A DNA stretch of 64,000 nucleotides from Streptomyces musisoli (GTDB lineage: Bacteria > Actinomycetota > Actinomycetes > Streptomycetales > Streptomycetaceae), in assembly GCF_016741855.1 (NCBI RefSeq), contig NZ_JAERRH010000001.1:248001-312000 (forward strand). The letters run 5' to 3'. The notes beneath the pieces are model-generated. The model worked only from the letters and a program-made list of their open reading frames with translations, did no database searches and was not told the DNA's origin. Numbering within the stretch: the stretch's first letter is position 1; every line of letters starts with the position of its first letter. Shown here one piece after another: positions 26,516 through 34,940 of this stretch. Both the position numbers and the translations under genes were made by a program.

Positions 26516-27295
26516 TCACTTGCCCGTGAACTTCTCATACTCCTTCAGGACCTCGTCCGTGGGCCCGTCCATCCGCAGTTCACCGCGCTCCAGCCACAGC
26601 ACGCGGTTGCAGGTGTCACGGATGGACTTGTTGTTGTGACTCACCAGAAAGACCGTTCCGGCCTCTTTGCGCAGTTCCCGGATCCGGTCTTCGGAGCGCT
26701 TCTGGAACTTGCGGTCACCGGTGGCCAGCGCCTCGTCGATCATCAGGACGTCGTGATCCTTGGCGGCGGCGATGGAGAAACGCAGTCGGGCCGCCATGCC
26801 GGAGGAGTAGGTCCGCATCGGCAGGGTGATGAAATCGCCCTTTTCGTTGATGCCGGAGAAGTCGACGATGTCCTGGTAGCGCTCCTTGATCTGCTCCCGG
26901 GACATGCCCATGGCGAGGCCGCCCAGAATGACGTTCCGCTCGCCGGTCAGGTCGTTCATCAGAGCCGCGTTCACCCCCAGCAGGGAGGGCTGGCCGTCGG
27001 TGTAGACCTTGCCCTTCTCCGCGGGCAGCAGGCCGGCGATGGCGCGCAGCAGGGTGGACTTGCCGGAGCCGTTGGAGCCGATCAGGCCGATGGCCTCGCC
27101 GCGGTAGGCGACGAAGGACACCCCGCGCACGGCGTGCACCTTGCGCACGCCCCGCTCCTCGCCGCGCTTGAGGATCCGGCTCAGTGCCGCCGTCGCGCTG
27201 CCCTTGCCGGTCTTCGCGCCGTTGACCCGGTAGACGATGTGCAGCTCGTCCGCGATGACCGTCGGGCGCCGGTCCTGGGTGTTCTGCTCAGCCAC
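26516..27295 (-). CDS. ABC-2 exporter ATPase (Wzt/TagH-like)
   Basis: This 259-residue nucleotide-binding subunit has Walker A GSNGSGKST (73-81), signature YSSGMAARLRFS and Walker B DVLMIDEALATGD. A charged insertion before the ATPase core (RILKRGEERGVRKVHAVRGV) and VSHNNKSIRDTCNRVLWLERG are typical of polysaccharide or teichoic acid exporters. It lacks a C-terminal glycan-binding domain, so the substrate may be recognised as a lipid-linked whole. The GTG at 27295 overlaps the permease stop by eight bases, so the two are coupled. Confidence 0.92.
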   Translation of the reverse strand: MAEQNTQDRRPTVIADELHIVYRVNGAKTGKGSATAALSRILKRGEERGVRKVHAVRGVSFVAYRGEAIGLIGSNGSGKSTLLRAIAGLLPAEKGKVYTDGQPSLLGVNAALMNDLTGERNVILGGLAMGMSREQIKERYQDIVDFSGINEKGDFITLPMRTYSSGMAARLRFSIAAAKDHDVLMIDEALATGDRKFQKRSEDRIRELRKEAGTVFLVSHNNKSIRDTCNRVLWLERGELRMDGPTDEVLKEYEKFTGK

Positions 27296-28217
27296 GGCCG
27301 TACCGCTCCTCCGCCTTCCAGAAGTACACGAAGCCGCCGAAGAAGAGGACCACGGCCCAGAACAGGGCGATGGCCCACACGTGCGGCGGCAGGTTCGAGG
27401 CACCGTAGTCGTCGATCAGAGCGAAGCGCATCAGGTCCATGTAGACCGCGGCCGGGTTGACCTGGAGCACCCGGACGATCCACTCCGGACGCCCGGCCAG
27501 CATCGTGTTGATCGAGAACATGACGCCGGAGGCGTACATCCAGGTGCGCAGGATGAACGGCATCAGCTGCGCGAGGTCGGGCGTCTTGGAGCCCAGGCGG
27601 GCCACGATCAGCGCGAGCCCGGTGTTGAACAGGAACTGGAGCGCCAGCACCGGCACGATCAGCAGCCAGGACAGGCCCGGGTAGCTGCCGAAGCCGATCG
27701 CCACGAGGAACAGCACCAGCATCGAGAACAGCAGCTGCTGAAGCTGCTGGAGCGAGAAGGAGACCGGCAGGGAGGCGCGCGGGAAGTGCAGGGCGCGCAC
27801 CAGGCCGAGGTTGCCGGAGATCGCACGGACGCCCGACATGATCGAACTCTGGGTGAAGGTGAACACGAAGACGCCGGTGACCAGGAACGGGATGTACACG
27901 TCCCGGGACATGCCACGGCCGGCGTGCAGGATCAGGCCGAAGATGAAGAAGTAGACGGCCGCGTTCAGCAGGGGGGTGGCCACCTGCCAGACCTGGCCGA
28001 GCTTGGCCTGGCTGTACTGGGCGGTCAGCTTCGCCTGGGAGAAGGCGAGGATGAAGTGACGGCGCCCCCACAGCTGACGGATGTACTCCCCGAGCGAGGG
28101 CCGGGCGCCGCTCACGGAGAGCCCGTACTTCGCGGCCAGCTCGGCCGCCGTCAGTCCCTCGTCGGGCGACGGGGCCGCGGTCACCGCGACCGTGCCGTCG
28201 TGCGTGGTCTCACTCAC
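27288..28217 (-). CDS. ABC-2 exporter permease (Wzm/TagG-like)
   Basis: The 309-residue membrane subunit has about six hydrophobic segments between residues 70 and 300 and an amphipathic N-terminal domain (GEYIRQLWGRRHFILAFSQAKL) characteristic of glycopolymer exporters. It should form the channel for the adjacent ATPase. The start is GTG at 28217, with no clear Shine-Dalgarno. A gap of 104 bp separates it from the glycosyltransferase gene upstream in transcription, so it may belong to the same transcript. Confidence 0.92.
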   Translation of the reverse strand: MSETTHDGTVAVTAAPSPDEGLTAAELAAKYGLSVSGARPSLGEYIRQLWGRRHFILAFSQAKLTAQYSQAKLGQVWQVATPLLNAAVYFFIFGLILHAGRGMSRDVYIPFLVTGVFVFTFTQSSIMSGVRAISGNLGLVRALHFPRASLPVSFSLQQLQQLLFSMLVLFLVAIGFGSYPGLSWLLIVPVLALQFLFNTGLALIVARLGSKTPDLAQLMPFILRTWMYASGVMFSINTMLAGRPEWIVRVLQVNPAAVYMDLMRFALIDDYGASNLPPHVWAIALFWAVVLFFGGFVYFWKAEERYGRG

Positions 28218-28321
28218 AGGGGGAAACTTTCGTCTTCGGGTTCGTCTGCTGCGCGCCGCCGCGTCGGCGGACGCGTGTCCATGAGGTGTCCGACAGTCGC
28301 GACCTCACAGGGTCGAGCTTG

Positions 28322-29206
28322 TCAGATGACCGGGGGGCGGCCCAGTCGGGTGAGTCGCCACACCGTACGCCACCGCATCGGCCGGCGGGGACCGCACGGC
28401 GTGGACCAGCCCTCCCGGAAGCCGCCGAACCAGGCCCGCAGGGCCGGCCGCGAGGGGCGGCGGAGCAGGGTGAGCAGCAGCCAGACCCCGAGGTAGACCG
28501 GGACCAGGGGGGCCGGGAGGTTGCGGCGGGCGAGCCAGACGCGGTTGCGGGCGACCATGCGGTGGTAGACCGCGTGCCGCGAGGGCGCGGTCGTCGGGTG
28601 GTACAGCACCATGTCGGACCGGTAGTCGATCATCCAGCCCGCGTCGAGGGCCCGCCATGCCAGGTCGGTTTCCTCGTGCGCGTAGAAGAACGCGTCCGGC
28701 AGGCCGCCGACGTCCGCGAAGACGCGGGTGCGGACGGCGTTGGCGCCGCCGAGGAAGGTGGTGACCCGGGAGGAGCGCATCGGGTCGGAGGCCCGCAGCC
28801 GGGGCACGTGCCGGCGCTGGGTCTCGCCGGTCTCGGGGTCGGCGATGCGGAAGCTGATGATGCCGAGTTCGGGGTCCGCGGCGAACGCCTCGCGGCACAG
28901 CTCGGCGGTGTCGTGGCGGGCGAGCAGGCCGTCGTCGTCGAGGAAGAGCAATATGTCGACATCACGGCCACCGGGCCCGAAGGCCTCTATGCCGACGTTG
29001 CGACCGCCGGGGATACCCAGGTTCTCGGGCAGCTCCATGGTCCGTACGCCCTCGGGGACGTCCGGCACGGGCGAGCCGTTGCCGACCACGACCACCTCGA
29101 CCGGGTCGCCGTCCTGCTTGGCGACCGAGTCGAGCAGGGCCCGCAGTTCGTCGGGCCGGTTGCCCATGGTGATGACGACCGCGCCGACCTTCACGGGCGC
29201 GCTCAC
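28322..29206 (-). CDS. Family 2 glycosyltransferase
   Basis: The 294-residue GT-A enzyme has VITMGNRPDELRALLDSV at the N-terminus and the nucleotide/metal motif LFLDDDG (88-94). An acceptor-side motif YAHEETDLAWRALDAGW follows, as in rhamnosyl/galactosyl transferases of the GT2 family. The C-terminal part is basic and hydrophobic and may touch the membrane. GTG 29206 overlaps the TGA of the CDP-alcohol phosphotransferase gene (GTGA), so it is tightly coupled to the phospho-polyol operon. Donor and acceptor are unknown. Confidence 0.9.
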   Translation of the reverse strand: MSAPVKVGAVVITMGNRPDELRALLDSVAKQDGDPVEVVVVGNGSPVPDVPEGVRTMELPENLGIPGGRNVGIEAFGPGGRDVDILLFLDDDGLLARHDTAELCREAFAADPELGIISFRIADPETGETQRRHVPRLRASDPMRSSRVTTFLGGANAVRTRVFADVGGLPDAFFYAHEETDLAWRALDAGWMIDYRSDMVLYHPTTAPSRHAVYHRMVARNRVWLARRNLPAPLVPVYLGVWLLLTLLRRPSRPALRAWFGGFREGWSTPCGPRRPMRWRTVWRLTRLGRPPVI

Positions 29207-29982
29207 TTGAGCCTGCTGGAGGCGAGGATGGACACCAGGTGCAGCAGCGTCTGGAGCAGGGCGATGCCCGCGAGGACGGCCGTGCCGAGGCGGGTGAAGA
29301 AGAGGTCGCCGCGGGCCTGGTCCACGATCGCCAGGACCAGGATGAGCAGCGAGGCCTCGATGCCGAGGATCAGCCGGTGGAACTTGAACGCGGCGGCGGC
29401 CCGGCGGGCCAGCGCCATCCCGGAGGAGCGCATCTCGGAGGCGGTCTCCTGCACCGGCGGTTTGCCCGCCTGGTGCCGGGCGACGCCGACCAGGTCGGTC
29501 TCGGCCTTGATCAGGATCGCACCGAGCGCGGCCAGCGTGCCGAGGAAGGCCCACAGCCAGTCGATGCGGCCGCTGCCCCACAGGTCCGCGGCGCGCAGGC
29601 CGAAGCCGACGAGCACCGCGGCGTCGGTGAGGTAGGCGCCGACCCGGTCCAGGTAGACGCCGTTCAGCGAGTACTGCTTCTTCCAGCGCGCGATCTCGCC
29701 GTCGACGCAGTCCAGCAGCAGGTACATCTGGACGCACAGCACACCGAGCACGGCGCCCGGGATCCCCGGCACCAGGAGTGCCGGGGCCGCGAGCACGCCG
29801 AAGACGGTCATCAGGTACGTGAGCTGGTTGGGCGTGACCCTGGTGTTCACCAGGTAGCGGTCGACGCGCAGGGAGACCTCTCGCATGTAGAGGCGTCCCA
29901 TCCAGTGCTCACCGCTGCGCCGGTCCTTCACCCCCGCGGGGTGGACGACCGGACGGAGTTCAGCTACCGATGGCCTTGACAT
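29203..29982 (-). CDS. CDP-alcohol phosphotransferase-like membrane protein with a degenerate motif
   Basis: The 259-residue polytopic protein carries the family signature DG-x2-AR-x8-G-x3-D-x3-D almost intact: D91, D94-G95, A98-R99, G108 and D112 are present, but position 116 is Ala instead of the final Asp, which is normally the catalytic base. It may be inactive, use another residue, or be a partner of the larger paralogue (31758-33605), whose motif is complete. ATG 29982 overlaps the upstream dehydrogenase gene by 23 bp. The normal reaction would move a phospho-alcohol from CDP-alcohol to an acceptor alcohol in the membrane. Confidence 0.85.
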   Translation of the reverse strand: MSRPSVAELRPVVHPAGVKDRRSGEHWMGRLYMREVSLRVDRYLVNTRVTPNQLTYLMTVFGVLAAPALLVPGIPGAVLGVLCVQMYLLLDCVDGEIARWKKQYSLNGVYLDRVGAYLTDAAVLVGFGLRAADLWGSGRIDWLWAFLGTLAALGAILIKAETDLVGVARHQAGKPPVQETASEMRSSGMALARRAAAAFKFHRLILGIEASLLILVLAIVDQARGDLFFTRLGTAVLAGIALLQTLLHLVSILASSRLK

Positions 29983-31021
29983 AGTCGGCGTAGGTGTCCT
30001 TGATCTGGTTCGTCTTGAGGTCGAGGTGTTCGATGATCGTGTAGCGGCCGGGCCGGGTCTCCGGAGCGAACTCCACCGCGCGGACGAACTCGTCCACCGT
30101 GAAGCCGATCTCCTCCGGCAGCACCGGAAGCCCGTGCCGGCGCAGCACCTGCGCCATGTACGCCGACTCCTCGTGGGCGCCGCGCAGGTACATCGCGAAG
30201 GCGGCGCCGAGACCGCACTGCTCGCCGTGGGCCGCGGCGCGCTTGGGGTAGAGCAGGTCGAAGGCGTGGTTGATCTCGTGGCAGGCGCCGGAGGAGGGGC
30301 GGGAGTCACCCGACACGGACATGGCGATACCGGTGAGGACCAGCGCCTCGGCCAGCACCTGGAGGAAGTCGTCGTCGCCGACTCCGCCCGGGTGCCGGAG
30401 CACCGCCTCGCCGGCCTGCCGGGCCATCGCGGCGGCCAGGCCGTCGATCTTCTCGCCGTTGACCTGGTGGGCCAGCTCCCAGTCCGCGACCGCGGAGATG
30501 TTGGAGATGGCGTCGCCGATGCCGGAGCGCACGAACCGGGCCGGGGCCTCGCGGATCACATTGAGGTCGATGACCACCGCGATCGGGTTCGGCACGCCGT
30601 ACGAGCCGCGGCCCGCGTCGTTGTCGAGGGTGGCGACCGGCGAGCACAGGCCGTCGTGGGCGAGGTTGGTGGCGACGGCGACCAGCGGCAGGCCGACCCG
30701 GGCCGCCGCGAACTTGGCGCAGTCGATGATCTTGCCGCCGCCGAGGCCGACGACCGCGTCGTAGTGGCCGGCCTTTATGTCGCCCGCCAGCCGGATCGCG
30801 TCGTCGATGGTGCCGCCGCCGACCTCGTACCAGGTGGCGCCGGGCAGCGAGGGGGCGATCCGCTCGCGCAGCCGGGCCCCGGAGCCGCCGCTGACGGCGA
30901 TGGCCAGCCGGCCGGACTGCGAGATGCGCTCGTCGGCCAGGACCCCCGCCAGGTCGTCCAGGGCACCCGGGCGGATGTCCACGACGACCGGCGAGGGGAT
31001 CAGCCTCGTCAGTACTGGCAC
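29960..31021 (-). CDS. Iron-containing alcohol dehydrogenase, glycerol-1-phosphate-dehydrogenase-like
   Basis: The 353-residue protein has the fold of glycerol dehydrogenase, EgsA and AraM. The NAD(P) loop is GLGGGKIIDCAKF (92-104). AVATNLAHDGLCSPVA (about 115-130) resembles the substrate loop of sn-glycerol-1-phosphate dehydrogenases. Metal ligands fit D170 (GIGDAIS), a histidine of CHEINHAFD (247-255) and H265 in AAHGEQCG. GTG 31021 has GGGAG upstream and overlaps the nucleotidyltransferase gene by 13 bp. Expected chemistry is reduction of a ketose or dihydroxyacetone phosphate to the alditol phosphate used by the neighbouring nucleotidyltransferase. Confidence 0.85.
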   Translation of the reverse strand: MPVLTRLIPSPVVVDIRPGALDDLAGVLADERISQSGRLAIAVSGGSGARLRERIAPSLPGATWYEVGGGTIDDAIRLAGDIKAGHYDAVVGLGGGKIIDCAKFAAARVGLPLVAVATNLAHDGLCSPVATLDNDAGRGSYGVPNPIAVVIDLNVIREAPARFVRSGIGDAISNISAVADWELAHQVNGEKIDGLAAAMARQAGEAVLRHPGGVGDDDFLQVLAEALVLTGIAMSVSGDSRPSSGACHEINHAFDLLYPKRAAAHGEQCGLGAAFAMYLRGAHEESAYMAQVLRRHGLPVLPEEIGFTVDEFVRAVEFAPETRPGRYTIIEHLDLKTNQIKDTYADYVKAIGS

Positions 31022-31761
31022 GCGATCTCCCGTCCACGGGCGAGATCGTCGTGGTTGTCGATCTCGACCCACTTGACGTCACCGATCGGCGCCACGTCGA
31101 TCCGGAAGCCCCGGTCGACCAGCTCCTGGTAGCCGTGCTCGTAGAACTGCTGCGGGTCGGTCTCCCAGACCGTCTTCAGCGCGTCGGCGAGGTCGGCCGC
31201 GGCGTCGCCCTCGATCAGGGTGACGCCGATGTACTCGCCGGTGGCCTCGGCCGGGTCCATCAGCTTGGTGATCTTCGTCATGCCCTTGTCGGGGTCGACG
31301 ACGACCTTCATCTCCTCGTCGGCCAGGCTCTTCACCGTGTCCAGGGCGAGGATGATCCGCTTGCCCTCGCCGCGGGCGGCGAGCAGCGTCTTCTCGACGG
31401 AGACCGGGTGGACGGTGTCGCCGTTGGCGAGGATCACGCCGTCCTTGAGCGCGTCACGGCCGCACCACAGGGAGTAGGCGTTGTTCCACTCCTCGGCCTT
31501 GTCGTTGTCGATGAGGGTGAGCTTGAGGCCGTACTTCTGCTCCAGGGCCGCCTTGCGCTCGTACACGGCCTCCTTGCGGTAGCCGACGATGATCGCGACC
31601 TCGGTCAGCCCGATCTCGGCGAAGTTGCCGAGGGTGAGGTCGAGCACCGTGATCGAGTCCTCTATGCCCGCGGGCCCCACCGGCACCAGCGCCTTGGGCA
31701 GGGTGTCGGTGTAGGGGCGCAGACGCCGTCCGGCGCCGGCCGCGAGCACGAGGCCGATCAT
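31009..31761 (-). CDS. Sugar/polyol-phosphate nucleotidyltransferase
   Basis: This 250-residue enzyme begins MIGLVLAAGAGRRLRPYT and has LPKALVPVG, the NTP-binding motif and conserved lysine of the GlmU/IPCT/phosphocholine cytidylyltransferase superfamily. ANGDTVHP supplies the metal aspartate, and a C-terminal WVEIDNHDDL is typical of phosphocholine/inositol-phosphate cytidylyltransferases. A CDP-alcohol product would feed the two adjacent phosphotransferases. The ATG overlaps the upstream gene's stop (ATGA). Confidence 0.88.
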   Translation of the reverse strand: MIGLVLAAGAGRRLRPYTDTLPKALVPVGPAGIEDSITVLDLTLGNFAEIGLTEVAIIVGYRKEAVYERKAALEQKYGLKLTLIDNDKAEEWNNAYSLWCGRDALKDGVILANGDTVHPVSVEKTLLAARGEGKRIILALDTVKSLADEEMKVVVDPDKGMTKITKLMDPAEATGEYIGVTLIEGDAAADLADALKTVWETDPQQFYEHGYQELVDRGFRIDVAPIGDVKWVEIDNHDDLARGREIACQY

Positions 31762-33605
31762 GCGGGTTCTCCTTCGTCGTGTACGGCGGGCGCCCCAGCG
31801 GACACCCAGAAGCGGATGCTCTCGACGAGCACCACGAGGGCGACGGCCACGGCGAGGACCGTGAGCGCAACCGTGAACTGCGAGGCGGTGAGCACCGTGG
31901 CCAGGACGGTGACGAGCAGCGTCCGCCCCTCGTGCCCCCCGATGGAGCGCACCAGCCAGGCCGGGGGCGCTCCGGCGTTGCCGCGGATGCGGTACACCGT
32001 GTCGTAGTGATGGTAGGCGACGGCGGCCACCAGGCCGAAAGCCGCTGGAAGCGCCCCGTTCACCTCGGCCCGCGCGGCGAGGACCAGAATCGTGCAGTAC
32101 TCGGCGGCGCGGAACACGGGCGGGACCAGCCAGTCGAGCGGGCCCTTGAGGGACCGGGCGACGGCGCGGCCCGAGGTGGCGACGTAGACGAGCGCGCCGA
32201 CCACCGTCTGCCAGTTCCCGAAGGACCGCAGGGAGACGTCGATCAGGAGCACCGCGGCGCCGGCCGCCGCCCACAGCGGCGCGGCGAAGGCATTCCGGGG
32301 GGAACGGCGGCCCAGCCTCTTGGCCCCGGTACCGGCGAGCGGTCCGGTGTCCGTCAGGTCCGCCAGTGCCTGCGCCGCCCGGTCCGTGCGCTCGGCCTTC
32401 CGCGTCAGCGACCGCAGCACGCGTCCCGCCGTGGTGTACGTCGCGGCGAAGGCGCAGCCGATGAGCAGGGCGTAGAAGGTGATCCGGGGGGTCGTGAGCG
32501 CCGTGAGGACCGCGATCATCGCCCAGCGTTCGCCGATGGGCAGGACGATCATGCGGCGCACCCAGACCGTCCAGCCGACGCTGTCGAGCTTGTCGGAGAG
32601 CGCGGCGGTGGGGCTGGTGTTGGCGGTGGCGTCGTGGTTGGCCTCGTTGAAGGAGAAGTCGACCACGTGCCGGCAGGTCTGGAGCACCATCGCGCCGAGG
32701 GCGAGGGCCCAGACGTCGTCGCCGCCGCGGGCCGCGCCGAGGGCGAGGCCCGCGTAGTAGGCGTACTCCTTGGCCCGGTCGAAGGTGGCGTCCAGCCAGG
32801 CGCCGAGCGTGGAGTACTTCAGGGCGTAGCGGGCGAGCTGGCCGTCGGTGCAGTCCAGGACGAAGGACGCGATGAGCAGCACGCCGGCCGCGACGAAGCC
32901 GCCGCGGGTGCCGGTCGCCGCGCAGCCGGCCGCGACGAGCGCGGTGAGCAGCGAGGCGGTGGTGACCTGGTTGGGGGTGAGGCCGCGGCGGGCGCACCAG
33001 CGGGCGATGTAGCGCGAGTAGGGGCTGATGAAGTAGGTGGTGAAGAAGCCGTCCCGGGACTTCACGGCCGACTTCAGGCGTACGGCCTCGTCGTCGACGG
33101 CGGCGACGGCCTGCCGGACCTCGTTGCGGGCCTGCGGGTCGGCCGGCACGGCGGCGACCAGGCTGCCCAGCTCGGGCCGGTGCACCGCGCCGCCGTCGGT
33201 GTCGAGGGCGGCGACGACGCGGTCGGCGAGGCTGTCCACGGCGAGCGCGGGGCCGCCGCCCGGTCCGAGCGGGGCCGGGCCCTCGACGGTCGTGCCGTCG
33301 CCCGCGGAGGTCTCACGGGCCATGGCCCGGGTGAGCTGCTGCCGGGCGGCCGGCTGGGCGGTGACGGCGCCCGGGACGGCGGCGAGCGGGAAGCGCGGGT
33401 CGGTCAGGCCGAGGCGCAGCGCGTGCGGGTGACCGACGAAGCGGGCGTCGACGAGGGCCACGCGCCGGTCGGCCGGCACGGCCGCGAGCAGGGTCTCCGC
33501 CTCGGCGGCGTCGGCGGCCGTGCGCACCTCGAAGCCGAGGGACCGCAGATCGCTCTCCAGTGACGATCCGGGGACCGGCTGACCGGTGACGATGGCCGTC
33601 GACAA
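31758..33605 (-). CDS. Large CDP-alcohol phosphotransferase with extra N- and C-terminal domains
   Basis: The 615-residue protein has an intact CDP-alcohol phosphotransferase signature (D251, D254-G255, A258-R259, G268, D272, D276) in a multi-helix membrane domain of about 185-410. Residues 1-180 form a soluble domain beginning MSTAIVTGQPVPGSSLESDL that I do not recognise; it looks Rossmann-like or receiver-like in pattern. The last 170 residues are another helical membrane domain with YHHYDTVYRIRG. The start is TTG at 33605 with GGGAG nine bases upstream. It is the first gene of the coupled minus-strand run and probably synthesises the phosphodiester of the polymer or lipid. Confidence 0.85.
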   Translation of the reverse strand: MSTAIVTGQPVPGSSLESDLRSLGFEVRTAADAAEAETLLAAVPADRRVALVDARFVGHPHALRLGLTDPRFPLAAVPGAVTAQPAARQQLTRAMARETSAGDGTTVEGPAPLGPGGGPALAVDSLADRVVAALDTDGGAVHRPELGSLVAAVPADPQARNEVRQAVAAVDDEAVRLKSAVKSRDGFFTTYFISPYSRYIARWCARRGLTPNQVTTASLLTALVAAGCAATGTRGGFVAAGVLLIASFVLDCTDGQLARYALKYSTLGAWLDATFDRAKEYAYYAGLALGAARGGDDVWALALGAMVLQTCRHVVDFSFNEANHDATANTSPTAALSDKLDSVGWTVWVRRMIVLPIGERWAMIAVLTALTTPRITFYALLIGCAFAATYTTAGRVLRSLTRKAERTDRAAQALADLTDTGPLAGTGAKRLGRRSPRNAFAAPLWAAAGAAVLLIDVSLRSFGNWQTVVGALVYVATSGRAVARSLKGPLDWLVPPVFRAAEYCTILVLAARAEVNGALPAAFGLVAAVAYHHYDTVYRIRGNAGAPPAWLVRSIGGHEGRTLLVTVLATVLTASQFTVALTVLAVAVALVVLVESIRFWVSAGAPAVHDEGEPA

Positions 33606-33870
33606 CCGAACTCACTCCCTGGGTGCCGGCGCGCGGGCGCCGGTCTTTCGCGTGGTGGGGCGCCCTGCCTGCGGCACCCGGGCGGCATGTCGGCAGAGGC
33701 TATCCGATGGGCCGCGGTCCGTGTTCACCGGCCGTTCACGGCCCGGCCCACGAGGGCTGACCCGGCCTTTGCCGCGATCATCATCGTGGATCCGGGGCCC
33801 GGCCCACAAACCCATGGGGGCAGACCCGGGCAACCGGGACACGGGGTGGCTCGGCATAGGGTGGGCGACC

Positions 33871-34842
33871 ATGACGTGGCTGATCACCGGCGGGGCCGGA
33901 TACATCGGGGCGCACGTGGCACGGGCCATGGCGGGCGCCGGGGAGAGTGTCGTGGCGCTGGACGACCTGTCGGCCGCGGTGCCCGCGCGGCTGCCGGCGG
34001 ACGTGCCGCTCGTGCGGGGCTCGACGCTGGACGGTCCGCTGCTGAAGCGGGTCCTCGCGGAGTACGGCGTGACGGGCGTCGTCCATCTCGCGGCGCGCAA
34101 GCAGGTCGCGGAGTCGGTGGCCGACCCCACCCGCTACTACCGGGAGAACGTGGGCGGTCTGGCCACGCTGCTGGACGCGGTCGCGGAGGCGGGCGTCGGC
34201 CGGCTGCTGTTCTCCTCGTCGGCGGCGGTGTACGGCAACCCGGACGTGGACCTGATCACCGAGGACACCCCGTGCGCCCCGGTCAACCCGTACGGCGAGA
34301 CCAAGCTGGCCGGGGAGTGGCTGGTGCGGGCGGCCGGGCGGGCGCACGGCATCTCCACGGCCTGCCTGCGCTACTTCAACGTGGCGGGCGCGGCGGCGCC
34401 GGAGCTGGCGGACACCGGTGTGTTCAACATCGTGCCGATGGTCTTCGACCGGCTCACCCGTGACGAGGCTCCGCGGATCTTCGGCGACGACTACCCGACG
34501 CCGGACGGCACCTGCGTCCGGGACTACATCCACGTCGCCGATCTCGCGGACGCCCACCTGGCGGCGGCCCGGCGGCTCGCGGCCGGGGACCTCGACGGCG
34601 ATCTGACACTGAACATCGGCCGGGGCGAGGGGGTCTCGGTGCGCGAACTGATCACCGTCATCGGCGAGGTCACCGGTGACCGCCGGGCACCCCTGGTCGA
34701 GGACCGCCGGCCCGGGGACGCGCCGCGCGCGGTGGCGTCGGCCGAGCGGGCCGCCGCGACACTGGGCTGGCGGGCCGGCCGCGGGGTACGGGAGATGATC
34801 GAGTCGGCGTGGGCGGGCTGGCGACTGCACCACGGCGGATAG
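33871..34842 (+). CDS. galE: UDP-glucose 4-epimerase-like NAD-dependent sugar epimerase
   Basis: The 323-residue extended SDR has NAD motif TGGAGYIG (residues 6-13), catalytic serine in SSSAAVYG, YxxxK as NPYGETK, and FNVAGA and RDYIHVADLA motifs as in GalE. It may make UDP-galactose for the divergent glycosyltransferase/exporter operon or serve general metabolism. TAGGGT (33857-33862) lies eight bases before the ATG with no clear ribosome site, suggesting a leaderless message. The start is 265 bp from the divergent TTG start of the phosphotransferase gene. Confidence 0.87.
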   Translation: MTWLITGGAGYIGAHVARAMAGAGESVVALDDLSAAVPARLPADVPLVRGSTLDGPLLKRVLAEYGVTGVVHLAARKQVAESVADPTRYYRENVGGLATLLDAVAEAGVGRLLFSSSAAVYGNPDVDLITEDTPCAPVNPYGETKLAGEWLVRAAGRAHGISTACLRYFNVAGAAAPELADTGVFNIVPMVFDRLTRDEAPRIFGDDYPTPDGTCVRDYIHVADLADAHLAAARRLAAGDLDGDLTLNIGRGEGVSVRELITVIGEVTGDRRAPLVEDRRPGDAPRAVASAERAAATLGWRAGRGVREMIESAWAGWRLHHGG

Positions 34843-34940
34843 CCGCCGGCCCGGACGGCGGGTCGGCCGACAGGGCGGACCGGCCCGGAGGCGGGTGTCC
34901 GGCGCCTGCCGGACCGCGGATGAGAAAACGACCACAACCC

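Noticed and set aside
26516..28217. ABC exporter as an antibiotic efflux pump
   Set aside because: The permease N-terminus and the ATPase insertion fit polysaccharide/teichoic acid exporters better, and the neighbours are glycopolymer-type enzymes.
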